A stretch of 64,000 nucleotides of DNA. Origin: Phallusia mammillata (taxonomy: Eukaryota > Chordata > Ascidiacea > Phlebobranchia > Ascidiidae). Made by a program: the position numbers and the translations under genes. The stretch spans positions 5,908-69,907 of the forward strand of contig QLIY01000510.1 in NCBI GenBank assembly GCA_003260075.1, given 5' to 3'. The notes beneath the pieces were generated by a model. The model had not been told where the DNA came from and did not search any database. It saw only the letters and a list, made by a program, of their open reading frames with translations. Numbering within the stretch: position 1 is the first letter of the stretch; every line of letters starts with the position of its first letter. Shown here piece by piece: positions 24,736 to 36,797 of this stretch.

Positions 24736-26488
24736 TATATTTCTGTATGCATTGTTTTTCTGCAGCTTTTATAAAAATGGTAGACACAGAGGTTTTCTTT
24801 CAATCATTCCTAAACATAACAGTGACCACTGGCACCGGTTTAAAGTTACGAAACTTTTGAAGAAAAAAAGCTTAGATTGTTTCCAAAACAAGACTTTGGA
24901 CTTTTGATTACTCAAAGCAAACTTTCAATTCTGAAAAAATGCACTCTGACGCAATGTTTAGTATTTACAATCACTTCAATTTTAAAGCACAGTCAATATC
25001 AGAGACTGTTATCAATTACTTTCTGTTTGTAGCTAAACAATCTCTACTCTGTAACAAGTTTATTCACTGTTTCTGAATGTTCCAGGATAAAACATTGATT
25101 CTTCATGTTTAAACTACCAAAACATATTTAACAATCTGAAACTTTCTGCTTCTTCCTTTGTTTTATTGTAAAAACTAGGTTTGATACATGTTGAGGCATT
25201 ATTATTAAAAATGTGGTTACAAATTATGCATAATTGCACTACAATAAAAAAACGGAATATTTAGGAATACTTCAAACATTCTACAGAATGTAGCACGGTG
25301 AAAAGCTGTAGATTACAAACAAGACAAAAATATGGCATCAATATGCAAGCAATATGTTTAAACAATTACATTTTTTAACTTGTGTTTGTTTTAAAATTAT
25401 ATGCTACAGAGACTAAATTTTAAACAAAAACTTCATTTAGTATATATACTTGCAGTATACAAAAATTTCACTTAATTCAAAATTTTATTTTTATTTTTTA
25501 GGCTTCCCTTTTTCTTTAAAAACTAAAGCATGCAAGTACATGTGTCAAAATAAAACACATTTTATTGGAATGTTTTACCATCATTGTGGCCCAAATATAT
25601 ATTTGGACATTTAGGGTGTGTTATTTGTTTTATAGAAAAACAATTTAAATGGATACGAATATCAAAAAAACTCTGTTAGTGTTGTACATGAGATAAAACA
25701 TATACATATTAAAAATGCTCTCACCAAAAACCTAGTGTCAAATTTACTGGTAAACAGTTAAAAAGTCTACATTTTTGAATAAAATTGAGAATTTATATTC
25801 CAGGTAAATTTGTTGTCAATTGTGTTGTCCAACATCAGGACATAATTATTCTTTACTGTCTCTTATTTTCCTGCTTATCACAAACAAAGAGACACACATT
25901 AATTCTGTTGTTTATTACTATTTTGCCTTTGAAAATTGTTTTTGACAAAATAAACTGAGGAAATTAAACACACATTTTTTATCAGATTACTTAAACAGCA
26001 TAAAGTCAGTTTTTTAAATAAAAATAAAACAAAGCAATTTCGACAATGTTTTTCACCAGTTGGTTTATTGTTTAATCATAAACATGACTGCCAAAGAACC
26101 TATGTATATGGAACACATTATGCAGATGATGACAAAAGTGATTGTTGAAACATCTACATAATATATATTCTACATACACTTGTTATTTGGCAGTTATGTT
26201 TATGATCAAAGTACTATTCAAGTCGGTTGATAGTGTTCGTTAGTTTATTGTTCGTCTTTATTGCTGAATGAGTTTTTGTTGAAGGTTGCAAGGTTTAATG
26301 ATTTATGTTTGCACTTGTTTTTTTAATCCTTGCCTTTACAAGCTACAAACTTCCATCAGAAAATATACAAAATCACACAAAATCACAATTTATGAGCAAA
26401 ATTAATATTTGCGCCATTATGGTGATATTTACTTGAAACATTTCATTTTAAATTGACAACTTGATGACAAATTATGAATGGTTTTGGT
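24736..26488. other. Intergenic, no gene seen
   Basis: AT-rich spacer between MS4A-like genes 3 and 4, without family-like exons or clear repeats. Confidence 0.45.
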
Positions 26489-29400
26489 CTAGCGTTGAAA
26501 GCTTGCCTAAAAGAAGCATAAATTGAACTTCATACATCTAATGGTGCTTAAACGCAGTTTTACTTACAGGTTGCTGATGTGCTGCAGTTAGGAGTGTTGG
26601 TCTGCCAATTTGAAATGCTGGTACTGCCGGCTGTTTCAACATTTTTATTAAGGTAATTGGACAATATATGTGTTGTATATGTGCTTTAAAACATGATGTT
26701 GATGTAAAAAATAATGTTCTTTGCCAAATACAAATTAAGGACAAAATAGCATTTTTAAACCTTTGGAACTCAAACATCTCAAAAATTGTTTGCTGCAATC
26801 ACTAAGATGGAGACGCAAAAACTTAACAACCATCTGCAATTAAGCTAATTTTCACACAACTCTATCAAAACACAACAAATGGCAAAACATTTGAATCTTG
26901 TAATCATGTAACATATTCACCTTAAAAAATGATGTAGTTTTAATTTTCACATTTGTACACAATCTTCAGTCACATTGTATCGTTTTAGATTATAGTAAGC
27001 ATATTAAAAATACAGATGTACTATGAATTAAATGACCAATTTATAAGCATAATGTGCGAATTTTTGTACTTACAGTATAATGAGGTGACTGAGTTGTTGC
27101 TAGTGGTCGGTAAATTTGGTTACGCTGAGAAACCACAAGGGGCTGCGGTGGTGCCTAATATTGTAAAATAATGTTTGGTATTTAATCATGTGCATCAATC
27201 ATGCATGATGTCGACATAAACAGACACAATTTGACTCCTTGTGACTTTTTGCTGTAACTTCTTGTGATTAAAATACTTTTTGCTTTTGTTTACTAAGTGT
27301 TTAAAACAAAACTTATGTTAATGTAAAGGCCAACAAATGATAAGCTACAGACAGTGCACACTGTTTCAACATCGGTTAAAACTTACGTTGATTGAAAAAT
27401 AGTTGTTTAACACTAGTTTGTTTAACACTACTCTGTGTCAAGACTTGATTAAACTCTTTGCAACCAATCTGCCTAATACATCTCTGCCTTACCTAAGGTA
27501 TAAAACAAAACTTTTGTTATTAAGAAAAACATTGTTTAATAGTTTTTGCTGCAATAATAGTTAAACCCATTACTGAGCATGCAAAAACTTACCGGAGTTG
27601 GATTATTCTGTCTATTGACTTGCACAACACTTTGTGTCAAAGCAGGGTTGTGCTGACCTTGCACAACAGACTGGTTTTGTGGGACACCTGCATGAACATA
27701 ACATTAATTTGCCTACATTAAAACGCAATTAAATTTGCATTTTTGAAAACTTATATTTATGTCAAAATAATTGAAAATAGGATACCCTGTGAAAACTGTT
27801 GAGCAGGTGATGTCATTACTTGTCCTTGACTTGGTGCTGTTAAAAATTCTGTTTGCTGCAAAGAATAATGGCTTGATGCATTAGTTGTGTTGGCTAGTCA
27901 ACTGCCGAAACTCCATATTTATGGAGTCATCTTTTTTAATAAAATTTTGCATATGATGTTCTTTTAAAGCTTTATGGGCCATTTTATTGATGTGACTCAT
28001 TGTTACTGTTTGCTAGATGTTTTTGTGATTAAAATACATTCATGAGTTTCTAAATAACAACTGTGTGTCTACAGTAATGTCTCATATATTTTTACTCATA
28101 TTTATTTTTATAGGATTTACCTCAGATGCTAATTAACTGCTTTTATACCTTTGTTTTGTGAATACTGGCCACAATCACACTTTGCCTAGTTACCTTGAAT
28201 AAATTTTGTTTAAACGCCCCACTTCAAACATATCTCATTTATTCATTGTTCAAAACAAAACTTTTGTTTATTTAAAAAACAGTTGTTTAACATTAACTTT
28301 TTTTTCGTAAAAACATACCTGTATTGGAGTATTGTGCCCATTGACTCGCATAACATTTTGTGTAAAGGAATGGTTGTACTGTCCTTGCTCAACATATTGG
28401 TTTGGTGGTACGTCTGCATGAAAATATATTTTGGTTTGGCTCTATTGAACCGCTGATAAATTTTCAGTTTTAAAGTTACATTTTTGTCACAACTTTTGAA
28501 GATAGGATACCTTGCGAAAACTGTAGGTTTGGTGATGTTATGACTTGTCCTTGGTCTGGTACTGTTGTTAGTTCCATTAGCTACAAAAATTGGCCTTATG
28601 ACAATAATTGTGTAGTCCTTATGACAATAATTGGTTAGTCAGTGGTTAGCTCTATGTTTATGAAAGCAAGCTTTATTCTAAATGCAGCATTTGTGTTGTG
28701 TTTTCAATTTTTAAATAGGATCAAGAAAGTGCTGCAGTACATTATGATAAATATAAAACAGAAAAAATAATATTACTTGGGATTTAGAATTCTTAACAAC
28801 AAACATGGCATATCGTGGCATACAATTTTTATGTTGATGCTTACAGTTGTTGCTGTAATTTGGCTGCAGTAAGTGGTGCAGGAGTAAGCAGAATGGACTA
28901 TTGAAGTAATCAATTCACCCAACCCAATCAGTGCTAGTGTAATATGTAGACTCAGTTGGGCATTCTAAACAATAAATATGCATTATGTATTCAGCAAATT
29001 TCAGTCAGTATGGGGTCAACTGTGGTTTAGTGTTTTATTTTCTTCTAATGGTCGGTAAAGCATCTAAATTATAACATGTAAAAATATTTTTTATGGGTCC
29101 CCTTCCTTGAAGGGGACACATCTTGATTTTACTCGATTTCTTTTTTTTTTTTTTTTTTTTTTNNNNNNNNNNNNNNNNNNNNNNNNNNNNNNNNNNNNNN
29201 NNNNNNNNNNNNNNNNNNNNNNNNNNNNNNNNNNNNNNNNNNNNNNNNNNNNNNNNNNNNNNNNNNNNNNNNNNNNNNNNNNNNNNNNNNNNNNNNNNNN
29301 NNNNNNNNNNNNNNNNNNNNNNNNNNNNNNNNNNNNNNNNNNNNNNNNNNNNNNNNNNNNNNNNNNNNNNNNNNNNNNNNNNNNNNNNNNNNNNNNNNNN

Positions 29401-31285
29401 NNNNNNNNNNNNNNNNNNNNNNNNNNNNNNNNNNNNNNNNNNNNNNNNNNNNNNNNNNNNNNNNNNNNNNNNNNNNNNNNNNNNNNNNNNNNNNNNNNNN
29501 NNNNNNNNNNNNNNNNNNNNNNNNNNNNNNNNNNNNNNNNNNNNNNNNNNNNNNNNNNNNNNNNNNNNNNNNNNNNNNNNNNNNNNNNNNNNNNNNNNNN
29601 NNNNNNNNNNNNNNNNNNNNNNNNNNNNNNNNNNNNNNNNNNNNNNNNNNNNNNNNNNNNNNNNNNNNNNNNNNNNNNNNNNNNNNNNNNNNNNNNNNNN
29701 NNNNNNNNNNNNNNNNNNNNNNNNNNNNNNNNNNNNNNNNNNNNNNNNNNNNNNNNNNNNNNNNNNNNNNNNNNNNNNNNNNNNNNNNNNNNNNNNNNNN
29801 NNNNNNNNNNNNNNNNNNNNNNNNNNNNNNNNNNNNNNNNNNNNNNNNNNNNNNNNNNNNNNNNNNNNNNNNNNNNNNNNNNNNNNNNNNNNNNNNNNNN
29901 NNNNNNNNNNNNNNNNNNNNNNNNNNNNNNNNNNNNNNNNNNNNNNNNNNNNNNNNNNCGTTTCTTATGGTTGTCTGTTTACAACTTTGCGGTTTTGGGG
30001 ACCCATGAGTTTCTGCCTGCAGAAACAAATCAAGATTATAAAAAATGTTGGCTAATATGGGACCCAATAAAAATAAATATAGAGAATATATTACAGTTTG
30101 CAGAATAGATTGTAGTGTATATGCTATGGTAAAATGTGCTAAGCCACCCTTCTAGTTTAAGATTAGTTACAGTTTCAGATATAAGTAAAAAAAGCATTGT
30201 AAATCATATGTTCCTTAAATTTTTTCGTTGAGGCAAAGATGCAGAATAACCAAGAATATGTTTGTAACAACCATAGCTGTACCTTATATGGTACCCAGCA
30301 CTTTCCGTTGTGGCAGGCGCTCCCTCCTCCATGAAAAGCAGTATTTGTTTCAAGTGCGCCCATTAAACATGAAGTTATTGCAGCAAAAATGGTTACAACC
30401 ATTGCACCCTTTATCTGAAAACCACCAAATCATTCTGTTAAAGTTGTTTTTTTTCTAGTATGATTTTTTGCCCATGTTTTTTTTTGCAAATGTATATTAT
30501 TTTTAGCCTTTTCTCGTTTTAAAAGTGCAAATGTTAAATTGCAAGTATACATCTTTTTGATTTCCTACAATTTTGCAGATATTCTGTAGAACAGTTTAGG
30601 GATATTCAGACTATGTTTTTACATGTGTAAAAATTGTGATTGTTCAAGACTAACACAACATAAAACTGAGCTCTTAAATGGTTTTAATAATTTTTGTAGT
30701 CTTGACATAAAAAATGAGATTTTTTAAATAAAAAATTAACACAAAACGTTTTGTTACCACACATTGTGATGGTTTGGATGCTGATTTGATTCCTAAAATT
30801 CCTGATGCAAAAATCTGGAAACATAAATTATTGTACAAAAGCGAAAAGAGTTTTTTAACCATTCAAATGACTTAAAGTTAGCAAAAAAATGTTTGAAGAT
30901 AACAAAATAGCACATACTTTACTGCACCATGTTTTGCCAACAATCAAAAACTTACAAATGCACCACACCAAATTCCAATGCCGGAATACGAAACACCATG
31001 ACTAAAATCAAATGAGACTGCAGAAATAGGGATCAATACAATTCCAATTGATATTGACAATACACCAAAAATGACTTGTGTAATCTATAGTGGAAGAAAG
31101 CAAAACAGCAAACCTGATAATAACTTATAATAACAACATTTCTCTTTTGTTAGGTTTTTTTATATTTTACTTACCCCTAATTGCTTCAAAACTTTGGCAT
31201 ATTTTTGGCCAGGATTGCTTCCTGGTGCAAATTGTAATTCAGTCTGTGGACCACAGCAACATTCGCAACAGCTGTTACAAGACAT
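26489..31285 (-). CDS. MS4A/CD20-like four-TM protein, gene 4 (duplicated tail cassette)
   Basis: Twelve exons: 31175-31285, 30956-31084, 30758-30814, 30283-30414, 28845-28964, 28511-28580, 28319-28413, 27786-27855, 27593-27687, 27074-27154, 26568-26630, 26489-26506. They total 1041 nt, 346 residues, ending in TAG. The N terminus is MSCNSCCECCCGP, a Cys cluster that could be palmitoylated. TM1 starts ITQVIFGVLSISIG. TM2 spans the exon 2-3 joint (GIGIWCGAF then IFASGILGIKSASKPS). TM3 is in exon 4, followed by a loop with three Cys. TM4 is in exon 5. The tail (184-346) is Gln/Asn/Pro-rich. The exon pair of 70 + 95 nt occurs twice in tandem (residues 184-238 and 239-293), each pair phase 0 to phase 0. 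A ~1 kb transposon with an assembly gap lies between exons 4 and 5, so a hidden exon there cannot be excluded. Confidence 0.87.
27390..27490 (-). pseudogene. Possible decayed extra tail exon of MS4A-like gene 4
   Basis: On the minus strand a stretch resembling CAAGTCTTGACACAGAGTA matches the GCTTTGACACAAAGTGTTG part of the 95-nt tail exon at 27593-27687. It has since been interrupted by stops and small repeats. It may be a third, decayed cassette copy. The similarity is short. Confidence 0.35.
29093..30068. mobile_element. Second copy of the TGGGTCC-ended element, interrupted by gap
   Basis: The left part (ATGGGTCCCCTTCCTTGAAGG, then a T-run) and the right part (GGGGACCCATGAGTTTCTGC to ATATGGGACCCAATA) match the ends of 18279-19502. 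The middle is unsequenced. It lies in intron 4 of MS4A-like gene 4. Confidence 0.8.
29163..29958. other. Assembly gap (796 N)
   Basis: A run of ambiguous bases. It starts right after a poly-T tract and lies inside a repeat whose other copy has 121-131 bp tandem units, which explains why it was not assembled. Open frames that run through it are meaningless. Confidence 0.99.
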
Positions 31286-31461
31286 TTTTATACAAAAAAT
31301 TAAAGCTTTTGTTTATAATAGCTGCAAATTGATTTTAACTGAAATACATTAACTTTCATTTGTAATTGGTAAACATTAAGCAAATTCTGCAACTTAAAAT
31401 ATTATAATCAATAAAAGGACACAAGCCTATACTTCACTACATTTTAAAAGTACTGTTGTGT

Positions 31462-31551
31462 TTAAAAAACTGCATCTAAGTTTGCAAGTTCTGATTGTTG
31501 TACAATTTGTTGTTCATAGTAACCTGTATGGTTATAATTAACAGCTGTGAT
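31462..31551 (-). pseudogene. Relic first exon of a gene-3-type MS4A gene
   Basis: Read on minus, this encodes VNYNHTGYYEQQIVQQ, close to the first exon of gene 3 (LDNNYAGYYGQPIVQPP) in the same register. The start codon is ATC where gene 3 has ATG, and TAA occurs at the 30th codon where gene 3 splices. No matching TM exons follow. It lies between genes 4 and 5 and is evidence of a lost array member. Confidence 0.6.
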
Positions 31552-32793
31552 AAATTATAGTTATGTTTCAAAAATTTGTATGAAAATGCAAACACACATA
31601 TAACTTGTCACTGAACTACTTAAAAAGTTAAAATATTTTGTTTCTGTTTTTCATGTTTTGTACTGGTGCAAGATAATAACATTCTATCTGTTTTGCTAAA
31701 TTGCACTTAAAGACACCTGCCATTGTCAAAGAGCGTGCAAGTTCAATGACTTTTGTAAAAAGAAAATATATAACCAGATACTTTTTAATACTTTAAGAGT
31801 AATAAAAGCTCTATGTCTGAACTGGATATTTGCTTGCAAAACTAAGGGTTTCACAAAAAGTGTCAATTTATTCTGATTCTACCCCTTAGTCATAGTAATA
31901 CTCTGGTCCTAATGCAAGGTTCTATTCTACCCTTTAAAGGTATAATTTTTTCAAAGTAAAGGTATAAATTTTAGAAAAAAGGACCATATGATAAGGCTTT
32001 GGTGTAGCTTGTTGGCAGTAACAGAACCTTGCCCTTGTGGTAACTGAACAAATGTATATTCAAGATAATGCATCCTGGCGCAATATTTGTCAATACTTTT
32101 AATTACTTTCTTCATACAATGCAGTGCACTCAATTTTTTGTTAGCATTTAAGCAATTTCTAGCCTGCCATACTTTTAGTCCTTTTTGCATGTTCTGTATG
32201 AAGAGATCCTGAATTTTTGTTTCTTAACTTCTAAACAATCTTTTACAACCAGATTAATCTATAACCCTAATGGTTTGTAATCTTTTTAATTGATCTTCTT
32301 GCTGTTTTTGTACAAACTTTTGCAGTATTAGGATTATTGAGAATGTGACTACTAGTTTTATATAATTTGAAAAACACAATATTTTGCCATGAATATATTA
32401 GCTTAAGCAACAAAAACAAGGAATTGTAAAAAGATTTGCAATAAACACATGGTAAATGGTGGCATTGGTATGAAAAAGAAGTTCTAGTACTAAATGCTCA
32501 TTGAAAAGAAAACACTGTTTTGAAATGTTTGAAACTCACACATGTTTAAAGTTCATTGCTACAGTGACTGAAATGTAAACTGTTTTGAACAACACAATAA
32601 CATCTAATTAATTGGAATTAAATTGATTACACCATGATAAGTATACAGATTGACAAGGTACAGCGATCAAACCTTTTCCCTCTTCTTTACAGTGTTCCCT
32701 TTTCCTTTAAAACATAAATCTTGTGGTTATATGCCTCAACAACAAAAAACATTTATTGACAAGTGAAAGCAAATTGTAGACATGTGGGTTGTT

Positions 32794-35700
32794 TTACTCT
32801 GCTTTCTGACAAACTAATAATTCATGTAAAGGAATGCAAATTAGTGAAATCTTGTTTGACAGACAATAATTATGCTACAGTAGAATCATCCCAAAATTGG
32901 CAAACAGTAAAAGAATCCTATAACACTTTAATTGTATTTAATGTGTGTTTTATACTGTACATTGATGGGTTATTAAAATTATTGGAAATGGAATTGGGAA
33001 GTCTTACAAGCTTTACCGATAGAAATAAATACAAATCTGTGTACTTACAGCATACTGAGGTGGCTGGTGTGTAGATGGTGGTTGGTAAGTTGGGTTAGGT
33101 TGTGGGACTATGTGGGGTTGATGTGCTGACTAATATGGAAAAATTATGTTTGGTTATTTAGTAAGTCAGTTTAGTTGTTGATGCTGAGACAATTACTTTC
33201 GATATAACTGTTCATGTCCATGTAAAAGCATAGAGCCAATAAATGATAAGCTGCAGACAGTGCTATAAGGTCTCATCAGTGCAGCTGGTGACGAGAGATC
33301 GGCCACATTGGCTAGTGTAGCCATTCATCGGCACTCCAGTTTGTTGGGAGCACAGGGTACAACCCCATGCATCACCTGGTCTGTGCGATGCCACAACTGG
33401 NGATCTCTCGTCACCAGCTGCACTGATGAGACCTTATAGGTCGAAACAGTGTGCACTGTCTGCAGCTTATCATTTATTGGCTCTATATGCTTTTACATTG
33501 ATACTGTGACACTGAGCCGACTTCACTGTGGTTCCCAAGCAGTTGCTTGGCCATTGTGAGCCAGTTTCATCTGTGCTGTATGTCCAGTTGTGGCATCGCA
33601 CAGACTAGGTGATGCATGGGGTTGTACCCTGTGCTCCCAACAAACTGGAGTGCCGTTGAATGGCTACACTAGCCAATGCGGCCGATCTCTCGTCACCAGC
33701 TACACTGATGAGACCTTATAGGTCGAAACAGTGTGCACTGTCTGCAGCTTGTTCATGTCCAGTTTTAAAAATGTTCATTATGATTACACATTGCAACATA
33801 TATATATATATATATATATATTTAGATCTATTGGTCCAAAAAAATGTCCTCATTAAAAGTTTTGTTTATTTTAGATCTATTCTTGCTTTGTTTTTTATTG
33901 TTATATTTATTTTTGTGTTTAGTAAAAAGCTGTTTAGTTGTTCTTCTTGGCAAAATAAAAACCAGTGGGCATTTTTAATTACACAGATAATCAGGGTACA
34001 AATGTATTTTTTTATTAGTAACAAAGAATTTTTATTATGTTGTTACTAACAAAACGAAGACACCAGTTTTGCACCTACCAACATCTAATTACAGCTTATC
34101 TAGTAATTTCTGTGTCAAGAATAATCATGTAATAAAACCTTGTTCAAACATGCTCCCTAAAATATCATGTTATTTATGAACAGTCACCAGTTGTCATGGG
34201 AAGTAATAACTCACATTTACTGTATAAGTAAGAAGCTTACCTGTATTGGAATATTCTGCCCATTCACTTGAACAACACTCTGTGTGAAAGCTGGGTTATA
34301 TTGGCCTTGCACAACATACTGGTATTGTGGGACACCTGCATAAACAAAAGTTTTTGCTTTGCATTAGGATTTTTTTTAGTAATACTCACTGACAAATTGT
34401 TTATTATGCGCTTACATTGAAATATTTTTTATGCATTAATTATTAAGCAAAAAAATCTACATTGAAATACCAATTGATCAAAAATTTTATGAATTTAAAA
34501 CATTTAAAGATAGGATACCCTGTGAAAATTGTTGGGTCGGTGCTGTCATTATTGGTCCTTGGCCTGGTACTGCTGTAAACACCATTTGCTGTAAAAAAAA
34601 TATTGGTTTTATGACATCAGTCATCTAGGTTAGTTAATTATTAACACCAAGTTTATGGAAACGAGAAAATGTAGCATGTGATGTTGTTTTCACAGGTTCA
34701 ATAGGTTAATAAAATAACAGCTACAGTACAATTATATGAATAAAAATTAAAACAAAAGTTATTGCATTTAAGTTCTTGTAAAAAAAACATAATGAAGATT
34801 TTTACTCTGAAAAATTGAAGCAATGTAAATTGACACTATTGAAAGCATGGCCAAACAATACAAAAAATTAGTTTTCAAAACATAGTAATTGATTTTGTTG
34901 TCCCTGCTCACTGTTGTTGTTGTAGCTCGGCAACAGTTGGAAGCACAGCAGTAGGCAGAATGAGTAATGGAGATAATCAATTCAGCAAAACCAATAACTG
35001 TTAGTACAGCATGTAGAGCCACTTGGGCATCCTAAATAAACAAAGCAAAATATATTTAGCAATCCCTGTCAAATCTGGACTCGGAAAGCAAAAAAATCTG
35101 GTTCTTTGGTGTGTGAATTCGCTATTGTAAAGTAAAAGATCTAGATTAGAACATGTAAAAAGACACATTTTTCCATATATATCATAGACCCTGATTAAAT
35201 ACTCCAGATTAACAGTGTTGTGTGAAAAAAAAAAACCTTACAAATTTCTTGTACCTCAAATTTTGCATGGATTGGACAAAGACATTAGAATTTACTAACT
35301 GTGTGTTGTCGTGCACAATAGTTTTATTTTTCACATGTAAGTCATACCTTTTCATTTATGCAATAGTTTTGTAGTTTTGCATGTTGTAAACTTGGAAAAA
35401 TAAATGTACACCCTAAAGCAGTGGTTGGCAACTGCCGGTCCGCGGCATGGTACCGGTCTGTGATGGGCTCTTTACCGGGCCGTATAAATTTTAAGGTTAA
35501 ATGCTCTTAAACATTTTGCCCATGTATCCCGGGGATGATGAACTAATTTAGGTGTTTTCATTGCTAAATATTTGTAGTTTCTTGAAGACCGGTCCGCGAT
35601 AAAATTTCACTTTCAAAAACGGTCCGTAGTGCAAAAAAGGTTGCCGACCCCTGCCCTAAAGCACACGCAAGTCTGTTTGTACTAACAATGATTGTACCTG

Positions 35701-36797
35701 ATAGGATCTAAAGCCCCATGTATAGTAATAGTCTGCTGCAATTATAGCAGCACATATTTCAGCTGAGAACATCGAACATGAAGTCAATGCAGCAAAAATG
35801 GTCACAACCATTGCACCAGTTATCTATAAACAAGTAATTTGTTAAAAAAAATGTTTTTTGATCAGAAGTTAAAATATTAAATTTGTTGATCGCGTTCCTG
35901 AACCCTTATTTCAAACTGGCATCATAGTTTGTTTAAAACAATACTTTTCTGGTGATAGCAAATCCAAATAATAAAGAAAAAAATCCTAATCAACACAAAG
36001 CAGTTAAGTTTTGTCTTTACCACACATTGTGATGGTTGGGATGCAGATTTCATTCCTAAAATTCCTGATGCAAAAATCTAGAAAAAGAATAAATGTAGTA
36101 CAAACATTTAAATGATTAATTAGTATAATTTTTTTTTACAAAACAAGGTTCCTATTCCTATTTTTTCTGTAAAACACATTTTGCCTACATAAATTAAATA
36201 TTGCTCTTCTGGAAAACTTATTTAAAAACAAATTAGTTAGTCTGTATATATGATATGTATATGATACTTGGCAGCTACAGTTGTTACATTTTGCCTAAAA
36301 TGCAATACTATACTTACAAATGCACCACACCAAATTCCAATGCCAGCATAAGAAAAGCCATAAGAATAATCCATTGAGAGTGCTGAAATAATAATCAACA
36401 CAACTCCAATGATCATTGACAATGAACCAAGAAAGACCTGTGTAATCTTCAAACAAAAATTTCTGAGTTAATTTGTTGTTAGTATATAAATAAAGCGGAT
36501 TGTCAGCCATGTGCCAGTTTTTGTTTTCTTTTATAGTCAAGTAACAACAGAGATTTCATGCTGATTGCGTAACAAACCACAAACATGTAGTTGTAGTTTT
36601 GCCAAGGGCAATATGTTTTAGCCAATAATGATTTGGACAAACAATACTTTTTTTAATGATGTTTTTGTTTTTTTAGTTTTACTTACCCCCAAGTTCTTGA
36701 AAACTCGAGCATATTTTAGGCCAGGATGACTTCCAGATGGATACTGTGGCTCAATTGTTGGACCACAGCAACATTCACAACAGCTGTTACAAGACAT
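32794..36797 (-). CDS. MS4A/CD20-like four-TM protein, gene 5
   Basis: Exons 36687-36797, 36318-36446, 36021-36077, 35698-35823, 34912-35031, 34519-34588, 34241-34335, 33049-33129, plus a tentative last exon 32794-32805 (Lys-Ala-Glu-stop) followed by a minus-strand AATAAA at 32752-32757. Total 801 nt, 266 residues. The N-terminal Cys cluster MSCNSCCECCCGP is identical to gene 4. FKNLG precedes TM1 (ITQVFLGSLSMIIG). TM2 spans the exon 2-3 joint (GIWCGAF then IFASGILGMKSA). TM3 is in exon 4, followed by ADYYYTWG. TM4 ends YCCASNCC. The tail has one 70 + 95 nt cassette (residues 182-236; VQGQYNPAFTQSVVQVNG) and a Pro/Gln-rich exon (HQPHIVPQPNPTYQPP). It appears to be the closest paralogue of gene 4, with one cassette fewer. 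The start is the ATG at 36795-36797. Confidence 0.85.
33236..33755. repeat. Palindromic MITE cluster with an N
   Basis: The unit ends in GATAAGCTGCAGACAGTGC and its inverse GCACTGTCTGCAGCTTATC, next to GGTCGAAACAGTG. The block 33300-33401 is the inverse of about 33580-33680, and 33403-33482 repeats about 33684-33755 directly. A single N at 33402 sits at the turn. Related copies: 53654-53934, 60702-60812 and a short end at 27340-27375. In intron 7 of MS4A-like gene 5. Confidence 0.75.
33800..33821. repeat. (AT)n microsatellite
   Basis: About eleven AT units beside the MITE cluster. Confidence 0.9.
35419..35653. mobile_element. Non-autonomous hAT-type element (235 bp)
   Basis: The ends are CAGTGGTTGGCAACTG and GGTTGCCGACCCCTG. 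The flanks are perfect 8-bp copies of CCCTAAAG (35411-35418 and 35654-35661). In intron 4 of MS4A-like gene 5. Confidence 0.9.

Noticed and set aside
29107-30108. Open frames of 310-333 codons across the gap
   Set aside because: They consist almost entirely of ambiguous bases, and the real ends are transposon sequence.
31951-32190. 79-codon minus-strand open frame with a VQLPQGQGSVTAN stretch
   Set aside because: Faintly like MS4A tail motifs, but without a matching splice frame, and the gene 5 model closes without it.
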